Assembly: GCA_012838305.1 (NCBI GenBank) | Contig: DUPN01000116.1 | Coordinates: 1 to 44,901, forward strand | Source: Bacillota bacterium | Lineage (GTDB): Bacteria > Bacillota > Limnochordia > Darwinibacteriales > Darwinibacteriaceae | Direction of reading: 5' to 3' | Length of the DNA: 44,901 nt | Shown: positions 1-12,000 of the stretch, in pieces | Position numbering within the stretch: the first letter of the stretch is position 1 | Layout of the letters: the number at the start of each line of letters is the position of its first letter | The notes under the pieces: generated by a model | The model's input: the letters and a program-made list of their open reading frames with translations, nothing else | What the model was told of the DNA's origin: nothing | The model's database searches: none | Translations under genes and position numbers: made by a program

Positions 1-3000
1 AGAACACAACAGATACGAAGGCCAGCGCAGATGGGAGCGCAGTGGACGGCACAGCCAAGGTTGGAATTGGGGCAGCTGTGGCCATTAACCAAGCGGATTC
101 CATGAACCGGGCCTATCTCGGCCAAGGCACGCACGAGGCCACCAGCTTGGAAGTTACGGCGACAACCCCTGGGGAGAACAAGTCGGCTGTCGAGGCGACA
201 GCAGGGGCCGGATCGTCCAAGGTGGGTATTGCCGGTGCTGTGGGCATTAATATAGTAGACAATACCGTGGATGCGCGGATTAACCCGTCGGCAGCAATTA
301 CTGTAGCAGGCGGCGATGTGACGGTTCAGGCGCAGAATGATGCAACCCATATGGCCAAGGCTGCACCTTCTGAAGGGGGTGTTTCAGGAGATAGTCTCGG
401 TGTAGGTGCGTCTGTTGCTCTGAATATCATCACAGAGCAGGTGACTGCCGAAATTTCCCGGGGAGCGAATCTGAGCGGCGCTGGCGGCATCACCGTCGAC
501 GCTTCCTCAGACAGCGACACTGAAACAGAGGCCAAAGCTGGAGCCGAAGGCGGGATCGCCATTGACGCAGCGGTGGCTGTGACGACCCTTAACCAATCTA
601 CCCGGGCCATCATTGCCGAGGGTGGTACCCTAACGACTCTGGGCAATGTAGCCGTAAGCAGTTCCAGCACTGGTTCTCACCAAGCTACTGCTTCCGGTGA
701 GACCAAGTCGGGAAATGTTGGCATAGGAGCGGCGGTGGCTGTGATTGTCAGCAACAGCTCTGTTTCCGATCAAGGCGACCGGGTGGATGTAGATAACCCC
801 GTAGCCCTTAGCTTGGTGGATCGCGATCTTACCACAGGTGGCGATCTTACCGTAACCGCCTTAGCCGATCGAAGGTATCGAGCGATCGGCACCGCTAGTG
901 CTAAAGGGGCTAAGGCCGATGCAGATCAAAAGGGCAAGAGCCGCAGTACGAGCACGCTCTCTGAGAACCAGGGTTCTCAAAAGGGAACCCAGGGCGGGGG
1001 TACCGTGACTGTGGCCGCAGCCGTTGGAGTCACCTATATTAATGATGATGTCCTGGCCACAATTCCCGGGGGAGAAAGCAGCACACCGCGGAGCCTTAAC
1101 GTTGGTGGAGACCTTGAAGTGTCTGCCCTCAACGCCTCTAATTTCACCTCTCAAGGTAGTGGGGCAGCCGTGGACGAACAGTCTAAGGTGGGCATCGGTG
1201 TCGGTGTTGGCCTCAGTATCCAGCGCAATGATACCCTAGCCTCCCTTGGTGATTATACGACCTTGAGGGCTAAGGACCTTAAAGTTCTGGCTGAATCCAA
1301 ACAAAACAGAGATCCTGCCTTCGTCAACCATCTGGCGGCGGAGGCTGTGGCGGGAGCGAGTGCAGAAAACGTCGGCGTGGCCGGGGCGTTAGCTGTGGTA
1401 GACTCTGCTTCCAGTACGAAGGCCAGCCTGGGAAGGAATCTAATCGTGACCGAAGCGGAGGATATCTCCGTTGTGGCCGACAACACCAGTAAACTTGCGG
1501 CCAAGGCCTGGGCTGCCAGTAAAGGCGGTAAGGTTGGAGTCGGGGCATCGGTTGCCACCATCGTATCCAAGAACCAGTATGCGGCAACGATTGGATCGGG
1601 CAGCCAGATCCTCCAATCCAAGAATCTAGATGTTATCGCTATGAACCGCAAGGTGGAAGGATCGGTTCCGTTTGAGTTCAAGGATTTTGAGAGCCTTGAT
1701 CTCCAAGCCTTAATTGGCGAAAACAATTACTATACTGAGGTTATCGCCGGCGCAGGCGGAGACAATGTGGCCGTGGCTGGTGCCTTTGCAGTGAACGTCT
1801 TCGAGGATGAAACCGTGGCGGTCATAGGAGCGGACTCCAATGTTCAATCCGATGGTGAGATTACGGTCCAGGCCGAGAATGACACTACAGCCAAAGCCCT
1901 GTCAGGGGGAGTAGCCCTTAAGGGTCAGGTCGGTGTCGGCTTGGCCAGTTCAGACATTGTCAATAAGAGCACCACCCAGAGTTTGATTGAGCGTAATGTA
2001 ACCCTTGTCTCAGACGACCTCAGCGTCACGGCCACGGCCCAGCAAGAGCTAGCTGCCTTTGGCGTGAGTGCTGCTGGGGCCGACAAGTTTGGAGTAGCCG
2101 GTGTGGCCAACGTGGTGCATTCAGAAAACACTGTTGAAGCTGCTATCTCCGATAGTGCCGAACTAACTAACAGCGGTGATCTGACCTTGTTCGCCCAAAA
2201 TGGCTTCAAGGTGATCAATATTGCCGGCGGCGCCGCCGGGGGCGGAACAGGCGGGATAGGAGCTTCGGTAGCCACAACGATCATGAAGAACAAGACCTTG
2301 GCCTACCTGGGTCGGGGCTCTCTCGCCACTGTGCTGGGAACAGCCAGAATTGAGGCCCTGGCCAGGGAAAACCTCCTGACCATTAGCGCAGGAGGAGCGT
2401 ATGGCGGAACGGCCGGGGTGGCCGGGTCGAGTGTTGTCAATGTACTCAATACCACAACTCACGCCTTTGTGGGGGCAGGCAGCAGGATGAACCTGACTCT
2501 TACTGACTCAGCAGGGCAGAATGTCTATGTGAGGGCCGAGGATCAGACCGATCTGACGAGTGTAGCTGGGGCCGCGTCCTACGGCGGGACCGCTGGAATC
2601 GGTGCTGCAGCCGATGTAGGGGTGATCAATAAGGATACCCAGGCCTACATTGACTCATCTTCAGGTGCACAGACCACCGTCAACGCGGGGAATACCGTGG
2701 GAGTCAGTGCCCATGCCGAGGAGAACCTGATCTCCGTTGCGGCCGGATTTGCCGGAGGCGGAACCGTGGGAGTGGCAGGCACATCCGGGGTCTACACAAT
2801 AGATAATATTACCCGTAGCTTTATCGGGGAGTACGCGCAAGTTCACACAGGCGGCAATGTACTTGTATCCGCCCTGAACAAGAATAAGTTATTAATGGTT
2901 TCGGGTAGTGCAGCCGGCAGCGGAACTGCAAGTGTAGGCGGTTCGGGAGCTGTGGTCACGTCAAACCGGCTCACCGAAGCATATATCGGATCCTTTGCCG

Positions 3001-6000
3001 ATGTAAGTGCACTTGGCAAACATGAGGCCATCAACGCTTATACTGGTGAGTTTGACGAGGAATATCGGGATTTCTCTGGCGGAGATGGTAAGGTGGACCG
3101 TCCCGGTTACGCGGCCAGCGATCTGACGGGTGATGGAACCAATGACCCCATCGATAATGAATCTCTAACTAAGGAGCGCAGCTCCGTTGCTGCCACAGAT
3201 CAGGTTCGGGGTGTAGCTGTAACAGCTGTGACCCAGGATCACTTGGAGGAAGCAGCGGTGGGAGGTGCGGCTTCGGGAACGGTGGCTGTAACTGGAGCAG
3301 GCGCTGTTGGCGTGATTGAGAGCCAGACCAGCGCAGAGATCCGGAGCAATGCCAAGATTAACCAGACCGGGGAAAACGCCGGTGTTGATCAAAAGGTCTT
3401 GGTGGCCGCGGGGACAGACTATTACAGTCTGGGAATCGGCGGCGCCTTAAGTGGGAGCGGCGGCGTTGCGGTGGGTCCCGGGGCCCATGTGTCCGTGGTT
3501 GAGCTGGGCACAACCGCCTCCATCGGGAACGACAGTGAAGTTAGGAGTCGAGGTGACATTACCGTCTCGGCCACGACCAGCGAGAATATCCTCTCCATTG
3601 CCGCGGCCGGATCAGCTAGTGCCTACGCGGCCATCTCCGGAGCGGTCACAGTGAGTTCCCTCACCAACAGGACCCATGCCTTTATCGGTGACAGGGCGCA
3701 AGTTACTGCTGATAGGTCTCTCTCCCTCTCGGCCTTGGATTCGACCAAGTACACCACAATTGCTGGAGGCGTGGCCTTAGCGGTCACAGGCGGCGGTGTG
3801 GGCGGATCCGTGGCTGTGAACGTAATTAACAAAGACACCCAGGCTTTTATCGGCCGAGATGCCGACGTTAACGCCAAGGGTGGAGCTTTGGCCATTCATG
3901 CCATCAGCGAGGAGGATCTCTTGGATGTGGTAGCCAGCGGAGGAATAGGGCTCTTCGCCGGTGCAGCCGGTGCAGTGGCTGTGAACTCCGTCAACTCCAA
4001 CACCTACGCCTTCATTAAAGATGGCGCCAGGATCAACCAGGATACTGCAGGAACCACCGCCAGTCAGCATGTGGATCTTTTGGCCAAAAACGATCTTAAG
4101 CTGCTTTCTATTGCCGGAACCTTGGCAGGGGGCGCGGTGGGAGTCTCCGGCGGCGTGGATGTGGTCACCATTAAGAACAATACGGCCGCCTATGTAGAGG
4201 ACGGTGTGAACATCAAGGCCAGGGGCGCTTTCGGGATCGAAGCCCAGTCTGGTCAGGACATTGAAAGCTATGCTGTGAGCGCAGGAGCGGGCGCAGTGGG
4301 AGTAGCCGGTGCCGTTTCTGTTGTTTCCGTGGGCTCCGATTTGGAGCTCGACTCCAAGAGCGTCGATGGAACATCCGCTACTTCCGCACTGGAAACCAGT
4401 GACGGCAGTGAGAATGTTATGGACTACGCCCATGGTCAGATCACAGGGAATGTAGGTGACCAGCTCCTAGCTGGTTACGAAGATACACATATTCAAGGTG
4501 CCCGGGACAGCCTGAACGCTAAGACCAGCACCATAACCCAGGACTCTGGCGGATCCGTTTCCGTCAGCGGCACCCAAGCCTTTATCGGAGAGGGAGCCCA
4601 GGTAGAAGTGGGCAGTCTGGACATGAAGGCTACGACAGATCTTGAGGTATCTCAGTCCACCGGCGGGGTTGCAGGGGGTGTTGTAGGAGCTGGCGGTGCA
4701 GTCAGTATTGCCACCCTTAATGCCAACACCAACGCCTCGGTGGGGAGGAATTCGAACGTCCAAAGCACAGGTGCGGTAAAGGTCACATCCGAACTGGATC
4801 AAAGCTATGAGGGGTACAGCATCGCCGGGGCTGTGGGCTACACCGGCAGCCTAGCTGGCTCCCTGGTGTATCTCGATGATCGCAGCAGCACCTTTGCTCG
4901 ATTAGACGATGACACATCGGTTCAGGCAGGGTCTCTGCTTCTGCAGTCAAAAGCAGAGCGCGATACAGACTTCGTGGGCGTGGGTGCGAGTGCAGGCTTA
5001 GCTGGCCCAGCTCTTTCAGGTACGGTGATCATAGGCGATCTGCACGGAACTACCCAGGCTCAAGTGGGCCCGCGGGCCAAACTTAGCATCACTGGCGCAT
5101 TAACAGTGGGCGCTCTGAGTGATTCGCAACTCACAGGCACCGGCGCTGCTCCAGCAGGAGGCTTATTGGCCGGGCTTGGGGCTGCCGTGACCATACTTGA
5201 AGATAGAACTGAAGTTGTAGCCTCCATCGAGGATGATGTGGAGATCACCAAGGCCGGGGCGGTGCAGCTTGAGGCTGCCTATACGCCGAGGGTGTCTGGG
5301 CACACAACGGGTGTAGGTGTTGGTGGACTAGCCGTAGGCGCATCGATCACCGATGTAAGAGTGAGTGGACAAGTCCGGGCTTTTATCGGCGATCGCGTAG
5401 AAATAGGGCAGCAGGCAGGTTCATCCGTTGGAGCGCTCTCCGTGCGAGCCCGATTTGGTAGCGGCGCCGATACTGCTCAAGCCACAACCCTGGGAGGTGC
5501 AGCCGGTGGAGTGGCCGGTGCAGGCAGTGATGCCACGGCTGTGGTGAACCCAACAGTCAGCGCCCTGGTTGGCCACAATGCCCGAGTCAACGTTGCGGGG
5601 AATCTGCAGGTAAGGGCCCTCTCCAACAGTGGCGCCAAAGCGCAGTCCATTGGACTTGTTGGAGCAGCGCTGGGAGTAGGATTGAGCTTTGCTGAGGCCG
5701 AGCTCAAACCGGTAATTACAGCTGCAATTGGAGATTCTGGAAATATTGTCGCCGGTGGGAGTGTCCACCTTGGAGCTTTGCACAACTACGACGAAGCGGG
5801 CAGCAAATTGAGCGGCAGTGCAGAAGCCAAGGCAGTCTCGGCTACAGGTGCTTTGGTAGGAGGGAACGGATCCGATGCAGATGCAGAAGCATCGGCCCAG
5901 GTAGCCTCGTCCATTGGATCCACCTTTATGCAGGTAGGGTCCAATCTGGAAATCGTCGCCCGCTCCAGTAACAAGAGTGACGCTCAGGCGGATGGTGTAG

Positions 6001-9000
6001 CGGCCGGAGGACTGGTTGCTGCAGGAGCTGTAACAGCTGACAGCAAGACCCAGGGAGAAACCACAGCTCGACTCAACGGATTAGTCACAGCGGGGAATCT
6101 CTCGATTCTGGCCGAGAGCACGGATTATGTTACCGCTCTGACCCGATCGGGCGCGGGCGGTATCGCTGCAGGCAGCGGGTCGATTGCTAATGCCAGGGCG
6201 AACTCATCGACCATGGCCTCAACTGGCGAGTCCCTAAATCTAAGTGTAGTGGGCGGCGCTGTGAGCATTCGTGGAGAAGCCCGCTCGCAGGCTGAGGCCA
6301 AGGCCCGGGGAGTCAATGCCGGAGGGCTTGCAGTCGGCGTATCCAAGGCGGTAGCCGATAATCGGCCTACAGTGATGGCGTATTTAGGCAACAAAAACGC
6401 CGTTTTCAGTGACAAACTGACCATTCAGGCTCGCTCCCTCGCCCCGGCGAACGGCGGGGGAACCTTGGCCGAATCTGAAGCCTCTGGCGGAGGGTTGGTG
6501 GGAGTGAATGCGACCATTAGCGAAGCCAAGAATGTTACCAATGTTACCAGTTTTGTCGGTGACGACAGTATTCTAAGAATAACAGGCGATCTAAAGGTTC
6601 TCGCGGAAGGAAACTCGACGCAAAAGGCAGATTCTACCGCGATCACGGCAGGCGTTGTGGCCGTTGGAAGCAACAGCTCCCTCGCCAGCTCGAACAGTAC
6701 CATCAGCGCACATCTAGGCCAGGGAGTGGCCATTGAAGGAGGCACTGTCAGTATCTCCGCGCAAGGTCGAGACGACAATTATGCCGAGTCAACCGCTGGT
6801 TCGGGAGGCGTTGTGGCAGGAACAGCAGCTAACGCCGCCACCTCCTCTCGCGGAGGGGCCCGAGCTTGGATTGGGCAAGATGTGGAGGCAGACGCTTCAT
6901 CCCTAGAACTTAAGGCGGAACATACGGTAGATTTCAACGCCAAGACAGACAGTACCAGTGCATCGCTGCTAGGAGCTAGTGGCGCCAGCACTGATAACAC
7001 CGTGAATTATACGGTGGAAGCTTCAATTGATGACGATTCCAAGATTGAAGGGGAAAACCTGGGCATTCTGGCCATCAATCGGGTAATCAAAGACTGGGTC
7101 CAGGGGCACAATGTCCAATCGGGTTCTGGCGGTGTCGTTGATGCCGCTGCGGTCCAGAGTAAGACAATGATTAACGCGGATACCAAAGTAACCTTGGGTG
7201 AGAATGTGCTGCTGGCCGTCGTGGGCGATCGCAAAAACCCAGGTGCCTTGGTGATTGAGGGGTTCAGTGACCTGAGGGCTCGTGACCGAGTCAAGCTCGA
7301 TGCAGGCGGGGCGATTTCGGTAGCCCTCGCCGAATCCAAAATCCAAAGCGCCAGGAACACTATTCTTCAGATTGGCAAGAATTCCACCCTCACCAGTGTG
7401 GGAGATCTGGACCTTTCTGTTTGGAACAGGACTGATACTCAGACTGCTGCCAATGTGAAGACGTACGGAGGAGCAGGTGCAGCTCAGGGCAAGACCCTTT
7501 CTCAAGCATCCATCAACTCTTCCATCAATATCGGGCAAGACGTGCATCTGCTGGCCTTTAAAGACACCAATTTGCGCATAGGAAGCAACCGTACAGGTCA
7601 GAAGGCCACCCAGACCGTTTTGGCTAATACCGACCTCTGGAACAAGACTGTTCTGCCCATTGAGACCAAGCCCGACGCAGATGCGTATCTCACGGAGAAA
7701 AGCGATGTTGTCATCAATACGGGTTCACATCTGGAATCCGTGGGCCATTTGCGCCTCTTGACCGATGGCGGCAGTCGCAATGTACGGGGCTATGGTGTAG
7801 GCAAGGATCTTTATCGGGAAGCGCTGCAAGCGATCGGCCAGTTCTTCAGTGATCTGGTTGGAGGCGGCGATGTTTCGCTGGAGATCAAAGCCGGACGCTC
7901 CAGCGATAGCTTGACGACTGGAGTGAGGGTGGATGGAATTGCTGAGGTGGGAATTGAAAACAAGCGTTTTCTGACAATTGGGCCCGACGGCCAAGTGGAT
8001 GCCAGCCGCAGCAGTGAAGGATATACCATCAGCGCCAATGCTGAGGATCTATCCAATGAAATTCAAGAGCGGATCGATGAACTGACTGCCTTGATCCAAG
8101 CCTTAGACCAGAGGACGGGGCAAAGCCCCAGTACCACTACTGATCCTGCAGTGGCTAGGGAGATCGAGGAGCTGAATCAGGAAAAGACGAGTACCAATTC
8201 TCTGATCAGCGGCTTGACCGCAGATATCAACAGTTATATTGCTTCGAACAACCAGAAAGCAAACGAAATCTCGGCCAACAATCAAAATATTGCCACTTGG
8301 AATGCTGAAATCGCAGCTTTATCGGAAGACGAAGAGAAGAACGCAGAAGCGATCAGTCTTAGGAGGGGCTGGATTTCTGCAGCACAGAATGCCAACACTG
8401 TCCTGCAAAACCAGATCAATCAGAATAACCAGAGCAAAGCGGAGTATGAACAAACCAAGACGCAACTACAGAATCGGATTGGCCAAATCAATGCGCGGCT
8501 AAATGAACTTGCGGCCTTGAACATCCCCGATGGCGGGCCTGGCATTCAGGCCCTGGCTGAAAGGTACAGGGCAGAGAAGGCTATGCTTGAAGCTCAGTTA
8601 GGCGGATTAGGCAATACCAGTAATGTGCAGGTCCTGACGGTGGATCAGGAGATCGAAGCTAGGTCCAGCAACATCTACATTACAGCTGATAACCTTGTGG
8701 GCAGCGGGAAGCTTCTGGCACCGGGTGATACCCTCATCGAGGTACGTAACGAGAGTCCCCACTTTCTCAGGACTAACAAAATGACCATTCCAGATGAAGC
8801 TGGCGGACGTATCGTCTTTAACCAAGTTTCGGTTTCCAGCCTAGCTGACATCAACAAGCGGAACCGGAACCAAACAGCCCAGTTCACAAATATCTTGACG
8901 GCGGACAATACCGAGTCAAGGATCTCGGTGATCAATGCCTACGTACCCTATGGGGGCACAAGGGCGCCTGACCTTTTTGTTGATGGCGATGTGCGTAATC

Positions 9001-12000
9001 TCACCGGAGCAGTGTCGCTGACCAGCACCTATGGCAGCGTGCAGATCAAAGATGGAGTGGATATTGTGGCCGATAGCATTAGAATTACGGCTGGACGCGA
9101 TATCACCATCGGCTACAAAGATGGTTTCCGCAACATTGCACATGATATTCAAGGGTATTGGGATTCCGTGATCAAGGCTGCAGAGGCCGGCAAAACGGAC
9201 AAGAACATCACTCAGACATTTGAGCAGATTTTTGGGCTGAGCGGTCCTTATGAGCCATCGCTTCTAGCAGGCAACAACATCTTTGTGAGTGGGCAGTACC
9301 TCAACATTAACGGTGTGATTCAAAGCGGCTTGCCCCAGCGGACCTTGGTCATTCCCCCCAGCCTCGCTGCGGAAATTGCCGAATACAAGGCCAAGTTTGA
9401 CCGAGGTGAGGTCACCGACAGGATCTACCGTGGCCTCAGTATCAATACCGATGTTGAAAGCGATATCTCGAAAGTAGCCGTGTTCTACGATGCCGTTGAC
9501 AATACATTGGAGCTGGCCCCCATCTTTACCATGGGCGGCTATATGGAACTCTACGGACATATCATGAACACAGGCGTTGGAGAGCTCAGAGTCATGGATG
9601 GTTACAGCCAGATCCAAGTGGATAATCAGACAAACTACGACTTGCGCTTGAAGGATATTAACACTGGAAATGGTATCGAAGGAACCATCAAGATTACTGA
9701 TACGGGCCAACAGGCTTATGGCGGCGGCCCACTGCAAACGGTGATCAAGCGCCAGGGCAATACTGTCTATACGTACAATAATCAAGCCACGGGCGAGCTA
9801 AACCTAGTCACTGCCGTAGCACAGGCAAGTGGACGCCGAACCCAATATACCCCCCGGGCGAATCAGTATTATTCCTGGACAGTGAAGGATGAACGGACCT
9901 GGACAGAAAAACGAATTGAGTACTTTGAGAAGTGGTTCGGATTCGATACGCGGACCAAAACGAGCTACAGCGGAATCGAAAGTTACAATGAAGTGTTACA
10001 GACCCCTGTGGGAGCAGCGGTACTGCGGGTAGTCGACGGCAAGACGGACACCTACTGGTATGATCGCACGGTCTATCCAATTGTTGGCAGCTGGTCCTAC
10101 GGATCTTGGGAGAGAGTTACGAACTATCTCGTGTACATGAAGGAGGAACGAACGAATACTCGCAACATGGGTGAAGTGATCTTCCACAGCCACAATATTG
10201 CCGCTTTCCACCCCATCAAAATCGAGTTCTTAGGTTATGACCAGGGCCTTTTGAGCGTGACCTCTAAGGGCGGGATCATCATTGACGGATCCCTGCGGAA
10301 CTCGCTGGGAGAAACCAACATCCAGTCTACCCAGGGCGCGATCACCCAAACTGGGAACGAATTAGCGGGAATCATCGGGCAGACGGTTGATCTTAAGGGT
10401 GCCGCCGGTATGGGAAGTCCGAGTCAGGCGGTGGGTCTGCAATTGGTCAACAATGGTGTGGTCAATGCCGACACCACTTCAGGTGACCTCTATCTAGAAG
10501 CAACCCGAGGTGATCTTGTCTTAGGCAGCATTCGTGCTCAGGATGGAGATGTGTATCTAGGGGCGGACACAGGGATCTACGGGCAAACCGACAGCTCCTT
10601 GGTTACCGGAACGGCGGTCAACTTGAACGTGGCGCACGGCAATGTGGCCTCCGCTGACAGGGCCCTGCGTGTCAACACCGAGGCCAGCAGCTCCGGCGGC
10701 CTCGGTGTGCTGGCAGCCGGTGATATTCACATTACAGAAGTGAGCGGAGACCTCTATCTGAACCAGGTCGAATCGCTCGGCGGCGATGTCATCCTGCACA
10801 CGCCAGATGGGAGCATCCTGGACAACAATACCGACGAGATTATTGACACCCGTGTCGAAGCGGAATTGCTGGGACTGTGGAGCGAGATGGGCCTGACCGG
10901 AGAAGAGGCCAAAGAGAGTGCCCTGCACACTGTATCCGCTTACGAGCGGATGAAGGCCCGGCAGTACGCAGATTACTGGCAGCTGAGAGAACGCCAAGTG
11001 GGTGCCGATGGATCCGCTCTGGGCGGAGAAATATACTATCCCGATTCCCTGATCAAGCTCACAGACGATGAGATTCGCTACTATCGCGAATCCTTGGGTT
11101 GGGACAGTGATACGATCCGGGCTTTGGAAGCGAAGATGACCCGTGAACTCCATGACCTACATCAGACCTACGGTTCGGTGAGCGATACGTATATTCCGGA
11201 CTGGACCTATACGGTACTGCGACCGACAGATGGGTCGGGCAGTCTCCTGTTTGACCAGTACGATGAAGCCGTATACGACGAATGGCATTCCTTGGTCGCC
11301 GGATTTGTCTGGACCGAAGATCAGCTGAGGAACTCTATTGGTGTAGGGGTACTCAAGGAGACGTCGGATACCCGGGTGCGGATCGAAGAACCAAACGTGA
11401 TCGGACGCAACGTCGATTTGATCGCTTCAGGTAATATCGGTCAGGATATTGCCAATGAGAATATCAAACTTAATGGCAGAACATGGACTGAGCTGGAGGA
11501 TTGGGAGCGCTTGTTGATCCTTACAGCAGAGAGCAAAGATGTTACCATCCTCTCCGATGATGAGATTCAGATTGTTCCTAAGGAAGACTTGGATCTCAGG
11601 GCTTCAGGACTGATCCAGGCCCGGGCAGCCGGAAGCATCTTCCTTGGTTCTGAGGCAGACCTGGCTCTGGCTCGGATCGAAGCGGGAGGCGATATCAGGA
11701 TCAAAAGTCGCCAGAATATCTCCCATGCTGCCGCAGCCGGTGAGGCCGCGATCAAGGGCCAAGATCTGGTTCTGGAAGCGGCACGGGGGAGTATTGGAAC
11801 AGATTCGCAGGCGATGGTGATGGATATCGGCAGGTTTAACCTCACGGCCCGCGCCGGGGAGAACATCTATATCAGTTCGCCTGCTCACGACCTGAACATC
11901 GACACAATATACGCGGTTGGGCATGTGGACCTGCATACCGAACATGCCATCCTAAACGGCACGGATCCCAACCAGAACATCCGGGCAGAATCCCTCAATC

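Noticed and set aside
42-44. GTG at 42 as the start of the giant gene
   Set aside because: The frame is open upstream to the window edge, encoding the same repeat type, and there is no signal peptide or ribosome site at this GTG.
1253-1726. Long minus-strand open frames under the giant exoprotein
   Set aside because: They have no ribosome sites and arise from the biased codon use (Gly/Ala/Val-rich) of the + strand repeat gene.
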